Of a stretch of 63,668 bases of DNA, positions 46,378 to 54,689 are shown in pieces. Below the pieces are notes generated by a model that saw only the letters and a list, made by a program, of their open reading frames with translations, was not told where the DNA came from and did no database searches. Where the stretch lies: contig DASXUL010000063.1 in assembly GCA_036504855.1 (NCBI GenBank), positions 1 to 63,668 on the forward strand, written 5' to 3'. The position numbers and the translations under genes were made by a program. The stretch is from DASXUL01 sp036504855 (lineage in GTDB: Bacteria > Armatimonadota > DTGP01 > JAKQQT01). Each line of letters opens with the position of its first letter. Position 1 is the stretch's first letter.

Positions 46378-48666
46378 CTATGGACGCCGCGCCGTCACCG
46401 CCAGCGGGCAGCGGATGACGCACGGTTCCGCCACCACCGGGCGGTACTTCTTGATGGGGTCGTGCTGCCGCAAGGCGCCATCGAGGGCGGCAGGGGTGAT
46501 CGTCTCGGGGGGCGCGGTATCCGCTGGCGAGCCCAGGTACTTGAACCCGCTTTCGCCCATGAGGGCATAACGCTTCACCCAGTCGCAGCGCTTCGCGTCC
46601 GCGTGCTGGAAAGCGTACTCGTGACCCTCGCACGTGAGTTCCACAATGGTGTCGGTGAATGCGTGCGAAGGGCAACCGGCGATGCAGAACTCGTCGCAAC
46701 GGGTGCACAGGATTTCGTCGGGCTCCGCGGAGTACAGCGGGGAGGCGGCCAGCGGGGCATCGGTTACAACGGCGAAGAGCCGCTGCCGGATACCGAACTG
46801 CGGCGTCGCCAGCCGGCCGCTGGTGGTCAGGTAGCCCAGGCCGGCCGCCAGACCGGCGAAGCGGTTTGTAGAGAGGTCTGGCTGAGGGCCGCGCGGGTTG
46901 GCGGTGACGGAATCGGTGCCCGTGACATCAGTCACCAACCGGGCGCGATATCCCGATGCCTGTAACTGCTTGATCAGCCTGACGCCGATCATCCAGCCGA
47001 CCCAATTGGTAACGTAAGTCTCATAGGCATATGGCCCCACCGCCTCAGCGGGCGGCTTCGTTGCCTGGCGCAGAACTTCCTCATGCAACCGAAGCCCGAA
47101 CACTAGGACGGATTGCGCGCCCGGCAGATGGTCCTCCGGCGTCGTCACCGCGCGCCGATGCGTTGTGACGTCCGGGTCCCACGGCGTGAAGCGCAATGAG
47201 CGGTCAGCGGCGTCGAGGATTTCGTCGCCGGAGAAAACGGGATCGAGTTGCGCGGCGATCTCGTTCAGCCGTGCGGCGGGCGCGGCGCCAACCAGGTCGG
47301 CGCCGCATCCCTTGGCGATGTCGCTGAGCTGGGTGGTCAGGTTCGCTGTCGCGTCGCCGCTATCGGGTTGGGCCGGGTCACCGGCGCCGCCGCGCCGCTG
47401 CGGGCTCAACGCCATGCGCGTCAGCACGGTGTGGGCCAGCGCCGTCTGGCCGCTCAGGTCCGGGTGCGCTGCCAGGACCAAGGCGGTCATGCTCGGCGCG
47501 TCGGCGCTGCTCTGCTCAACATACATGATCGAGCGGAAGCCAAGCGTCTCGATATCGCGAGTCAGATCGTAGCAGAGGGAGTCCACCGTATATTGCGCGC
47601 CGAACCGCGCGGCCTCGGTGTCCGCTTCGGGCGGCAGCGAGATCGCCAGCGTAACGGCGCTTTTGGCGCCGGGCAGCACGGTTTCCGGGTCCAGGCCGAT
47701 GGCGCGGAGATCGTCGGCCGAGGTGACGATGAGGTGCTCTGCCCCCTGGGCGCAAGCATGGGCGAACAGGCGGTCCGTTACTCCGCGCGAGACGCGGGAG
47801 TCATCCGTGGATGCCCAATGCTGGCGCATCGGGGTGCTGGAGTAGTTGCGGTCGAACTTGCGAGATGCCCTTGGCACGCAGTACTTCAGGCATTGCCCCA
47901 TCTCTCCGGCGCGCACGCCGTGGGCCGCCACGTTTTCGAGGATCACCTGCTCGGTCACCTTCTCCGGGATCTCCAGGTCGAGGTCTAGGTCGAAGTGCTC
48001 GCCCCAGGCGCATCGCCACAGGTTCTTGTTGGGGAAGCGATAGGCGCTTTCGCCGATCTGCAGCACTTTGTCTCCGTCGATCTCCGTGGAAAGCGCATGC
48101 GTGGGGCAGTGCTTGCGGCAGAGCATGCACTTGTCGCACACCGTTCCGGGCGGGATGAGCGGATCGGGCTCAATGACGGCGTTCGTGATCACGGTGATGA
48201 ACCGGTTGCGGGCGCCGTATTCGGGCGTCAACGCCAGGCCGTTGAATCCCATGTCCGCCAGGCCGGCGACCACCGCCATGTAGATGTGGCTGACATCCGG
48301 CGCGAAAACGGCCTTCAGATCCTTGTATGAGTTGTAGCGCCAGATGTTGCTGGAGGCGATCGGCATAGCGCCGTAGCCCTCCTGCTCGATGCTGGTCGCC
48401 AACCGGTATGCCATCTCATCCAGGCGAGAGTTCATCAGGTACTGGACGGCGTATGGCCCGATCTCTTGCGGGTGCTGCTCGCCCCCCAACTCGATGCACG
48501 CGTCAGGGTGGTGGATGGCCATGACGATGACCGTTTGAGCGCCGGGGTAGAGACCCTGCGGGCTCATCATCAGCGGGGCGTTGGCGCATCGGTCGATGCT
48601 GCCGAAACCGACCAGGTCGGCGCCGAGTTCATACGCGGCGTCTTTGATTCGTTCTTTCAACGACAT
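46378..48666 (-). CDS. Three-unit QueG/reductive-dehalogenase-like iron-sulfur protein
   Basis: This 762-residue protein is built from three related units. Unit 1 (1-270) has LGADLVGFGSIDR, YPGAQTVIVMAIHHPD and a ferredoxin site C177-C180-C183-C187P. Unit 2 (about 295-410) keeps LPGAKSAVTLAISLPPE but lacks the iron-sulfur part. Unit 3 (about 445-720) has CGADLVGAAPAARL, LPGAQSVLVFGLRLHEE and cysteines C654, C657, C661 and C665 with one extra residue in the spacing. QueG (epoxyqueuosine reductase) and reductive dehalogenases share this N-terminal fold and bind cobalamin plus 4Fe-4S clusters. The copy number, lack of a signal peptide and IclR neighbour argue against ordinary QueG. A corrinoid-linked reductase role is inferred. 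Confidence 0.7.
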   Translation of the reverse strand: MSLKERIKDAAYELGADLVGFGSIDRCANAPLMMSPQGLYPGAQTVIVMAIHHPDACIELGGEQHPQEIGPYAVQYLMNSRLDEMAYRLATSIEQEGYGAMPIASSNIWRYNSYKDLKAVFAPDVSHIYMAVVAGLADMGFNGLALTPEYGARNRFITVITNAVIEPDPLIPPGTVCDKCMLCRKHCPTHALSTEIDGDKVLQIGESAYRFPNKNLWRCAWGEHFDLDLDLEIPEKVTEQVILENVAAHGVRAGEMGQCLKYCVPRASRKFDRNYSSTPMRQHWASTDDSRVSRGVTDRLFAHACAQGAEHLIVTSADDLRAIGLDPETVLPGAKSAVTLAISLPPEADTEAARFGAQYTVDSLCYDLTRDIETLGFRSIMYVEQSSADAPSMTALVLAAHPDLSGQTALAHTVLTRMALSPQRRGGAGDPAQPDSGDATANLTTQLSDIAKGCGADLVGAAPAARLNEIAAQLDPVFSGDEILDAADRSLRFTPWDPDVTTHRRAVTTPEDHLPGAQSVLVFGLRLHEEVLRQATKPPAEAVGPYAYETYVTNWVGWMIGVRLIKQLQASGYRARLVTDVTGTDSVTANPRGPQPDLSTNRFAGLAAGLGYLTTSGRLATPQFGIRQRLFAVVTDAPLAASPLYSAEPDEILCTRCDEFCIAGCPSHAFTDTIVELTCEGHEYAFQHADAKRCDWVKRYALMGESGFKYLGSPADTAPPETITPAALDGALRQHDPIKKYRPVVAEPCVIRCPLAVTARRP

Positions 48667-48688
48667 GAGGTTTCCTCACCGACCGCGG

Positions 48689-49459
48689 TCAGGGACGCAC
48701 GATGTCCCGGTAGAGGTCCGCGGCGATTATGCATAAGCGTGCTAGGAGTTCGCGACGGCGCTTGGCGGGGCACCGGTAGGCGGGCGCATAGGTCGCCAGC
48801 GTCCCCCAGGCCGGCTCAACGCCGTCTGTTATCGGGCAGGCAATGGCGACCAGCTCGTGTTTCTGGTCGACGAGGAGGCTGAATCCTTGCGCGCGCGTCT
48901 TCGCCAGTTCAGCGCGCAGGCTTTCCTCGTCCTGGATGTCATCCCAATGGCGACCGGGCATACCCTGGCGATCTACGATCCGCCGCAGTTCATCTTCGCC
49001 GGCCGCCGCCGCCAACATGCGCCCGGTGGATTTCGCGAAGAACGGCTCGCCGTCCATGGTGGCGTGAGAGACGGTCACGGTGTGAGTGCCATCGACTACG
49101 GCCACCGTCACCCGTTCGCCATCGGCCAGGATGGAACAGACGCATGCCTCGCCCTCAGCATCGACGAATCGATGCAGCGCCGCCATCACCCGCTGATGCG
49201 TCGCGGGATCCACGAGCCGGGCGACCCGGCCCATCTGCGCGCATTTGGGGCCGGCAACGTACACGCCGCGGCCATGCAGCGAAACGTAGCCGCTGGCGAT
49301 GAGGGTTTTCAGCAGGTTATGGGCGGTATTCTGCGGCAGCCCAAGCTCCTGCGCGATCGCCGAGAGAGCCACCCCCTGCCGCGCGACATCGCCAAGGGCG
49401 ATGCGATCAAGCAGGGCAAGGGCCTTCACGACGGACTTGACCGAGGTTTCATTTTCCAT
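48689..49459 (-). CDS. IclR-family transcriptional regulator
   Basis: This 256-residue protein has an N-terminal winged helix (VKALALLDRIALGDVARQGV, LSAIAQELGLPQNTAHNLLK) and a C-terminal effector domain of the IclR type (GEACVCSILADGERVTVAVV, FAKSTGRMLAAAAGEDELRR). IclR proteins usually regulate small catabolic operons in response to a metabolite. It lies 22 bases upstream of the QueG-like gene on the same strand, so both should form one transcript from the promoter at 49487-49515. Autoregulation is likely from the palindrome between promoter and start codon. Confidence 0.92.
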   Translation of the reverse strand: MENETSVKSVVKALALLDRIALGDVARQGVALSAIAQELGLPQNTAHNLLKTLIASGYVSLHGRGVYVAGPKCAQMGRVARLVDPATHQRVMAALHRFVDAEGEACVCSILADGERVTVAVVDGTHTVTVSHATMDGEPFFAKSTGRMLAAAAGEDELRRIVDRQGMPGRHWDDIQDEESLRAELAKTRAQGFSLLVDQKHELVAIACPITDGVEPAWGTLATYAPAYRCPAKRRRELLARLCIIAADLYRDIVRP

Positions 49460-49486
49460 AATACAGAAGTCTGTTCCTTAATACGG
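49457..49486 (-). promoter_or_regulatory. Candidate IclR operator
   Basis: Between the -10 box and the ATG lies the palindrome CAGAAGTCTG (49464-49473). It is flanked by two near-identical direct repeats, CCGTATTAAGG and CTGTATTATGG on the minus strand. This position would block transcription initiation or early elongation. The assignment to the adjacent IclR protein is inferred. Confidence 0.5.
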
Positions 49487-49515
49487 ATTATACGCGCGCG
49501 GCGGTCGCCTGTCAA
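49487..49515 (-). promoter_or_regulatory. Consensus sigma-70 promoter of the iclR operon
   Basis: On the minus strand, a perfect TTGACA (49515-49510), a 17-base spacer and a perfect TATAAT (49492-49487) are present. Transcription should start near 49480, about 20 bases before the ATG. The spacer ends in CGCGCGCG. Such an exact consensus suggests strong initiation controlled by a repressor. Confidence 0.9.
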
Positions 49516-49768
49516 GCGCCATTTGGCCTCAAACCTCCGGGCGCCTCGCCCGAAGCAGGGGATCGGCATATTCGGCTCCTTCATGCCGGGCGATTGCTGG
49601 CGTTTCCCGGCGCGACGCATATCCTGCAGTCAGCAAGCGAAACGACTGCACGCCATAGGGATATGTTCGTCAGAGCAACATCGGTCTTCCTGTTGGCGGC
49701 TAGCGCGCTGTTAGGGTGAAACTGGGAGTTTGCCGCCCCCCCCCCCAGAGAAGCCTCCGATTCCCTGA

Positions 49769-49884
49769 AGAGAGGGGGCGGACACGGCGAGCCGTGTCCC
49801 TACGCGTCACTGGTTCCGTCCACCGAACGGTGGACGGCCGAGCCGACCGGTAGGAACACGGCTCGCCGTGTCCGCCCCCTCTCT
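49769..49884. repeat. Long hairpin element related to the MITE-like repeat
   Basis: Arms of 29 bases (49769-49797 and 49856-49884; the left arm begins AGAGAGGGGGCGGACACGGC) are exactly complementary around a 58-base loop. The loop contains GGTGGACGGCCGAGCC, close to GGTGGACGGCCGGGCC in the loop of the element at 49945-50180. A run of 11 C lies just before it (49736-49746). The rest of 49516-49768 shows no gene. Confidence 0.75.
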
Positions 49885-49944
49885 TCCATGGGGTACAGAT
49901 CCCTAACGAGACCCGTGAGGGACTCACTGACCTTTCCTTCCTAA

Positions 49945-50180
49945 CAGAGCACTAGCGCCGCGTTCGATAGGATCTGTTTCTGCGAGGCGCGAGGGCCAAT
50001 CTGAGGCTCCGAGGGCAGGGCAAGCCCAGCCCCTACCAGTTTCGTGTTTCCAGCACCCTGCGGTGGACGGCCGGGCCTACCGGGTAGGGGCTGGGCTTGC
50101 CCTGCCCGCCGACCGTTCACATATAGAAGACGCTCTCTACGGACGCGACCAACTACCAGAACCACCCGAACGCGGCACTG
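49945..50180 (+). mobile_element. MITE-like element, copy 1
   Basis: The copy spans about 236 bp. Ends carry inverted GCCGCGTTCG and CGAACGCGGC. Inside, a 25-bp arm at 50013-50037 (GGGCAGGGCAAGCCCAGCCC and on) pairs exactly with 50083-50107. The same sequence recurs in reverse orientation at 63432-63668 with high identity through both ends. No transposase is encoded, so it would be non-autonomous. Both copies begin with CAGAGCACT. Confidence 0.75.
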
Positions 50181-50420
50181 GTCGCTTACCGGGTCGTGGC
50201 AGAGGCGCTTTGTCTGCGCCGCGCGCCCAGCAGGGAGGGCCGGTGGGATCTGGGGATCCAGATCGCCGCGCTGCTGGCCCTCAGGCCCTACATCCGGAGT
50301 GTGGCGCTCCGGTCGCCGGCCTTCGGTGGTGGCGGTTCCTGGCTGCTTCTCATGGGCGTTGTTTACATCGGCCCGGAGATCGTCGTCAGGGCCACGGGCC
50401 GCTTTCCCCCTTCCGGCTGA
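50127..50420 (+). pseudogene. Possible remnant of a small membrane-protein gene next to the MITE
   Basis: The frame opens after a TAG at 50124 and reads TNYQNHPNAALVAYRVVAEA and then LGIQIAALLALRPYIRSVAL. It continues into a hydrophobic stretch SWLLLMGVVYIGPEIVV and stops at 50418-50420. There is no ATG; a GTG at 50196 is possible but has no SD. Its first codons lie in the MITE end, so either the element truncated a gene or this is a chance frame. Two other frames overlap here with poorer composition. Confidence 0.35.
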
Positions 50421-50558
50421 ATGAGCCGGTCCTTTGGAGGCGCAGCCGGAAGGGCGCCCGCGCTCAGCGGCCGGGCAATGGTCGATGAGGCTGCTCCCTC
50501 GCTAAGATGAGGTGTGCGAATGTTCGCGGCGACTTGGCCGCGGAGAGAGGATATACCC

Positions 50559-51209
50559 ATGCTCCGGCACGCCTTTCGCGGCGTTCTCGCCGCCCTCACC
50601 ATGCTGCTGGCTCTGTCCCCGTGCGCAAGCGCGCAGGGCGCCACCGGCGTTACCTTCCTGTCCCTCCTGACCGGTCCCATGAACAGCTGGGGCGACAACC
50701 GTCGCCTGTCTTACGCTCCACCGGCAACGACCTTTCAGTCGTTTGCCTACAGCTACAGCAGCAACGCGTATGTCGATCACGTCGAAAACTACATGTGGGG
50801 ACCGAACAGCCAGTTCTGGCTCGTGTTCTTCGACTCGGCCAACATGAAGGCGCCGCTTCAGCCCGGCGTATATGAGAACTTCGACTACCTCGGCAGCTCA
50901 ACGCCCGGGCGTCCGACGTTTTCCATCGGCGGAAACGGAGTGGGCGGCCTGGTGAACTCCGGCAGTTTCACGGTCTATGAGGCGGTGTTTGAGGACACGC
51001 CGAATGGTCCGGCGACGAAACGGTTCGCCGCTTCCTTCGAGGGGTTCCGCGGCCCTTGGTCTGACCCCGGGCAACTGGCGATCCGCGGAACTTTCGCGTA
51101 CAACTCTCTGTCCACCGCCGTTCCGGAGCCGGGCGCTCTGGCGCTGGCCGGGTACGGCGCAATTGCCCTGCTCTGCTTTCGTCCGCGCCGCGCGCGGAGC
51201 ATCGCCTAA
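50559..51209 (+). CDS. PEP-CTERM exosortase-substrate protein
   Basis: This 216-residue secreted protein starts at MLRHAFRGVLAALTMLLALS (GGAGAGAGG upstream). It has a signal peptide, a beta-rich middle with aromatic repeats (YMWGPNSQFWLVFFDSANM) and the C-terminal sorting signal VPEPGALALAGYGAIALLCF followed by RPRRAR. Such signals are cleaved by exosortases, releasing or anchoring the protein near extracellular polysaccharide. No exosortase gene was found in the window. The role of the middle region is unknown. Confidence 0.85.
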   Translation: MLRHAFRGVLAALTMLLALSPCASAQGATGVTFLSLLTGPMNSWGDNRRLSYAPPATTFQSFAYSYSSNAYVDHVENYMWGPNSQFWLVFFDSANMKAPLQPGVYENFDYLGSSTPGRPTFSIGGNGVGGLVNSGSFTVYEAVFEDTPNGPATKRFAASFEGFRGPWSDPGQLAIRGTFAYNSLSTAVPEPGALALAGYGAIALLCFRPRRARSIA

Positions 51210-51228
51210 CGCAGCAACGGAACGTGCA

Positions 51229-51261
51229 AGGGGCAGGCGAACCATGTGTTCGCCTGCCCCT
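51229..51261. terminator. 14-bp hairpin between convergent genes
   Basis: AGGGGCAGGCGAAC-CATGT-GTTCGCCTGCCCCT is a perfect stem between the PEP-CTERM gene (+) and the sugar permease gene (-). It is a likely bidirectional terminator. Confidence 0.8.
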
Positions 51262-51294
51262 AATGCCGTCTTCAGGTTCCAAACGGGTTGGGCG

Positions 51295-52359
51295 CTAACC
51301 CTTCACGCCGCTCACCACGATTCCCTGGATGAACTGCTTCTGGGCCACGAAGAACAGGATCAGCACCGGCATGAGGACCAGCAGCGTGGCCGCCATCATC
51401 AGGTGCGGGGTGTCCGTGCCGTACTGCCCCTTGAAAAGGTTCAGGCCCAGGGCCAGGGTGAACTTATTCGTGTCGTTGATGTAGATCAACGGGCCCATGA
51501 AGTCGTTCCACGAGGCCATGAAGGTGAAGATGGCGATGGTGGCGAGGGCCGGGATGGAGAGCGGCAGGATGATCCGCCACCACGTGCTGAGCGGGCCGCA
51601 CCCGTCGATGCGGGCGGCCTCCTCCATCTCGAAGGGGATGCCCTGGAAGAACTGCCGCAACAGGAAGATGCTGAACGCGCCGCCTCCAAACCATGCGGGC
51701 ACAATGAGCGGCAGGAACGTGTTGATCCAGTGCAACTGCTTGAACATGATGTACACCGGGATCATCGTCACCTGGCCGGGGATCATCATGGTGGCCAGCA
51801 ACATTATGAACAGCGGCTCCCGGCCGCGGAAGCGCAGGCGGGCGAACCCATAGGCGCAGAGCGCGGCGCTGAGCGTTGCCCCAAGCACCGTCAGCGCGAC
51901 GATGAGGAGCGTGTTTTCCAGGAACAGCCCGAAGGGCATCCCGGGCCGCGAAACCGAATTGTGGAAGTTCTCCACATGCGCGCCGATACGCCGTACGGGC
52001 GCTACATCCGTGGGTTTCACGAGCCTCGCCCCTGACAGCGCCGGAGCCCCGGCGCCTGTCAGCGGGATAACCTTCGTCTGCTCGCCAACGATCCCTAGGA
52101 TGGCCACGGCGCGGCCGTCGGGGAGGCGGCCCTCGGGGTAGGCCTTCCCTTGCACCGTCACCAGGATGGGCTTGTGCGGCACGAGAGTGGGCGGAAATTC
52201 GTTGGCTTCGTCCACGGACTTCAGCGACGTGCTGACCATGAACAGGAACGGCAGGATGAACAGCGCCGCGCCAATCAGGAGCAGCGCGTAGGCGATGCCG
52301 TTGGCGATCAGCGCGTCGCGGCGGGCGCCGCGCTTCGATGGTTGTATGGTTGCTTGCAT
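51295..52359 (-). CDS. MalG-type sugar ABC transporter permease with enlarged periplasmic loop
   Basis: This 354-residue CUT1 permease has six helices and the cytoplasmic EAA loop EEAARIDGCGPLSTWWRIIL. It lies 41 bases downstream of the binding-protein/permease fusion gene, so the two form one transporter. Between helix 1 (IAYALLLIGAALFILPFLFM) and the next helix (FLENTLLIVALTVLGATLSA) lies an insert of about 75 residues (VTVQGKAYPEGRLPDGRAVA and onward). It is rich in beta-strand residues and not seen in E. coli MalG. Substrate is inferred as a maltodextrin from the locus. The nucleotide-binding subunit is not encoded nearby. Confidence 0.9.
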   Translation of the reverse strand: MQATIQPSKRGARRDALIANGIAYALLLIGAALFILPFLFMVSTSLKSVDEANEFPPTLVPHKPILVTVQGKAYPEGRLPDGRAVAILGIVGEQTKVIPLTGAGAPALSGARLVKPTDVAPVRRIGAHVENFHNSVSRPGMPFGLFLENTLLIVALTVLGATLSAALCAYGFARLRFRGREPLFIMLLATMMIPGQVTMIPVYIMFKQLHWINTFLPLIVPAWFGGGAFSIFLLRQFFQGIPFEMEEAARIDGCGPLSTWWRIILPLSIPALATIAIFTFMASWNDFMGPLIYINDTNKFTLALGLNLFKGQYGTDTPHLMMAATLLVLMPVLILFFVAQKQFIQGIVVSGVKG

Positions 52360-52400
52360 ATCATGCCGGGTGGATCCGAGGGCGCAGTGCGCCGCCCGTC

Positions 52401-54689
52401 TCAGTCGCGCGATCCCTCATAGTGGACCCAGCTCTTGCTGCTGCGCATCACCACGATGGTGAGCGCCAGCACGATGGCGAACAGCACCCATGCCAGGGCG
52501 CTGGCATAGCCCATCTCAAATTGCTGGAAGCCCTTGCGGAACAGATAGAGGACGTAGAACAGCGTGGCGTTGTTCGGCCCGCCATTCGTCATGACGTAGG
52601 CCTGGGTGAACACCTGGAAGCTGCCGATGATGCCCATGATCAGGTTGAAGAAGATCACCGGGCTCAACATGGGCAGCGTGATGGTCCAGAACTTGCGCAC
52701 GTTGCCGGCTCCGTCGATGCTGGCGGCCTCGTAGAGCTGGGTGGGGATGCCCTGCAGGCCGGCGAGGTAGATCAGCATGCCGCCGCCCACTCCCCACAGG
52801 CTCATGATGATCATCGCCGGGAGCGCGAACGCCTCGCTGCCCAGCCAATCGACCGGCTGCATCTGGAGGAAATGGTAGATGCCCAGTTTCGTGAGCCCGA
52901 AGTTCAGGATACCGAAATCGCGGTTGAAGATCCGGAACCAGAGCACGGCCACGCTAACGCCGCCCACCAGCGACGGCACGAAATAGATCGTGCGGAAGAG
53001 CGGAATGCCCTTCACCTTCTGGTTCAAGACGATGGCGATCAGCACGCTCAGCACCAGGCCCAACGGCACGCTGAAGACGCTGTAAATGGCGGTAACCTTC
53101 AGCGAGATCCAGAACTGCGGCTCGGCTGTGAAGGCCCTATGGTAGTTCGCCAGACCCACCCACTGCGCGTTGCCCAGCGGCGTTATGGCATCCCACTGAC
53201 ACAGGCTCATGAGCACCGATGTGACGATGGGGAACAGGCTGAAGAACAGCATCCCCACAATCCACGGCGCGATGAACATGTACCCCACGCGCTCTTCCCA
53301 GCGCGCCAGGCGCCCGATGGGCCCCGTTCGCTTGAAGAACACCACAACCCCGGCGATCAGCGCCGCGGCCATCATCCCCAAGACGACCAGCACGTTACGC
53401 CATGGCACCAGGGGGAACGCCTTCAGGGTGCGGTACTTGGCGAGGAAGGTGTTGGCCTGCGGCTCAATCTCCGCCAGCGCCTTCTCCGGCGTGATCTTAT
53501 TGAGCTGGAGGACCTGCTCCCAGTACGGGTCCATGATCTGCGTGAACTCGTCCGGGTTTGCGGTGCGCGGTATCATCTGCGCGTAAGGCACTGCGTCCAG
53601 AAACGCCTTGTCGTTGATCTTGCTCTTCGGGTCGAGGAACGCGTCGCTGTAAGCAACGGACTTTATGGAGGGGATCGCCAGGCCGAGGCGGCCGTTGAGC
53701 GACTGCCCCGGCTTTCCAGTGAGGAACCGCAGCAGCTCGAAGGACTCTCGGGGGTGCTTGGTTTTGGCCGAGATGCTATAGGCCACGCAGTAGATGATGC
53801 TGGCGCGCTGTCTTTCGTGCGGCATCACCGTAACGTCCCAGCGGAACTGGTTCATCTCGCGGAAGCGCGGCACCAGCCAGCGCCCGTATCCGATGAACAT
53901 CGCCAGGCGGCCGTTGGAGAATTCGGCCTGCGCGTCACGCCCAGCGGCGGCGGAGGCGCTGAGCGCTACGTGGTCCTTGTAGTCCAGGTCATGAAGAAAC
54001 TGCATGGCCCGGATGCCGTCCGGGCTGTTCATCGCGAACTTCCGCCCGTCCGGCGTGAACATCCGGGCGCCGGCCTGCCGGAACCACGAGTACGTGTTTC
54101 CGTAGCCGCCCACGTACTGGAGGCCGAACTGGTCAATGCGCCCGTCGTGATCAAAATCGTGCGTTAGCTGCTTCGCCGCCCGGCGCATGTCCTGCCATGT
54201 CCACGTTTCATCAGGGTACTTCACGCCGTCGCGGTCGAATAGGTCCTTGTTGTAGTACAAAACCTGGGTCGAGAAGTCCTTGGGGAGTCCGTACACGTGC
54301 CCGTCGGCCTTGAACCCGTTGAGGAGCTGCGGGAAGAAGTCGTTGATGTCGAGCTTGGTCTCCTTGATCAGGGGGTCCAGGTTCAACAGCGTTTTCTTCT
54401 GGGCGTAGATGCCGAACGAATCGCTGGACATGTAGAACACGTCCGGCGGGATATCACCGGCCATCATGGTGCGCAGCTTATCTTCGAAGCTCGTGGCCAG
54501 GATATAGCGGACGTGGATGTCCGGGTGCGATTTCTCAAACGCCGCCAGGAGCTGCTTGGTGATGCCCACCTCCTGCGGGCTGCCCCAGCCCATATACGTG
54601 ATCGTGCATGGCGCCGCGAGCGCAGGCAGGGCGCAGAGGACGAGCAGCAGGCTGGTTGCGAGGCGGCGGAGCGCGGCAGCGCTTCTCAT
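52401..54689 (-). CDS. Fusion of extracellular sugar-binding protein and MalF-type permease
   Basis: This 762-residue polypeptide starts at MRSAAALRRLATSLLLVLCA, a signal sequence; an ATG 15 codons earlier is also possible and neither has a good SD. Residues about 27-420 form a family 1 solute-binding protein (HPDIHVRYILATSFEDKLRT, GLPKDFSTQVLYYNKDLFDR). After a linker and a helix (VLVVLGMMAAALIAGVVVFF), residues about 455-762 are a six-helix CUT1 permease with the EAA loop YEAASIDGAGNVRKFWTITL. There is no stop or frameshift between the halves, so the binding protein is covalently tethered to its own translocation pore. MalF and the binding protein are normally separate. The partner permease is directly downstream. 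Confidence 0.9.
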   Translation of the reverse strand: MRSAAALRRLATSLLLVLCALPALAAPCTITYMGWGSPQEVGITKQLLAAFEKSHPDIHVRYILATSFEDKLRTMMAGDIPPDVFYMSSDSFGIYAQKKTLLNLDPLIKETKLDINDFFPQLLNGFKADGHVYGLPKDFSTQVLYYNKDLFDRDGVKYPDETWTWQDMRRAAKQLTHDFDHDGRIDQFGLQYVGGYGNTYSWFRQAGARMFTPDGRKFAMNSPDGIRAMQFLHDLDYKDHVALSASAAAGRDAQAEFSNGRLAMFIGYGRWLVPRFREMNQFRWDVTVMPHERQRASIIYCVAYSISAKTKHPRESFELLRFLTGKPGQSLNGRLGLAIPSIKSVAYSDAFLDPKSKINDKAFLDAVPYAQMIPRTANPDEFTQIMDPYWEQVLQLNKITPEKALAEIEPQANTFLAKYRTLKAFPLVPWRNVLVVLGMMAAALIAGVVVFFKRTGPIGRLARWEERVGYMFIAPWIVGMLFFSLFPIVTSVLMSLCQWDAITPLGNAQWVGLANYHRAFTAEPQFWISLKVTAIYSVFSVPLGLVLSVLIAIVLNQKVKGIPLFRTIYFVPSLVGGVSVAVLWFRIFNRDFGILNFGLTKLGIYHFLQMQPVDWLGSEAFALPAMIIMSLWGVGGGMLIYLAGLQGIPTQLYEAASIDGAGNVRKFWTITLPMLSPVIFFNLIMGIIGSFQVFTQAYVMTNGGPNNATLFYVLYLFRKGFQQFEMGYASALAWVLFAIVLALTIVVMRSSKSWVHYEGSRD

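Noticed and set aside
50044..50488. Two other plus-strand frames over the MITE and the following 300 bases
   Set aside because: They read through the repeat with poor composition and have no SD; only the frame ending at 50420 looks protein-like.
52338..54167. 609-residue plus-strand open frame opposite the binding-protein/permease fusion
   Set aside because: Composition is typical of antisense frames in high-GC DNA, whereas the minus strand encodes a clear transporter.
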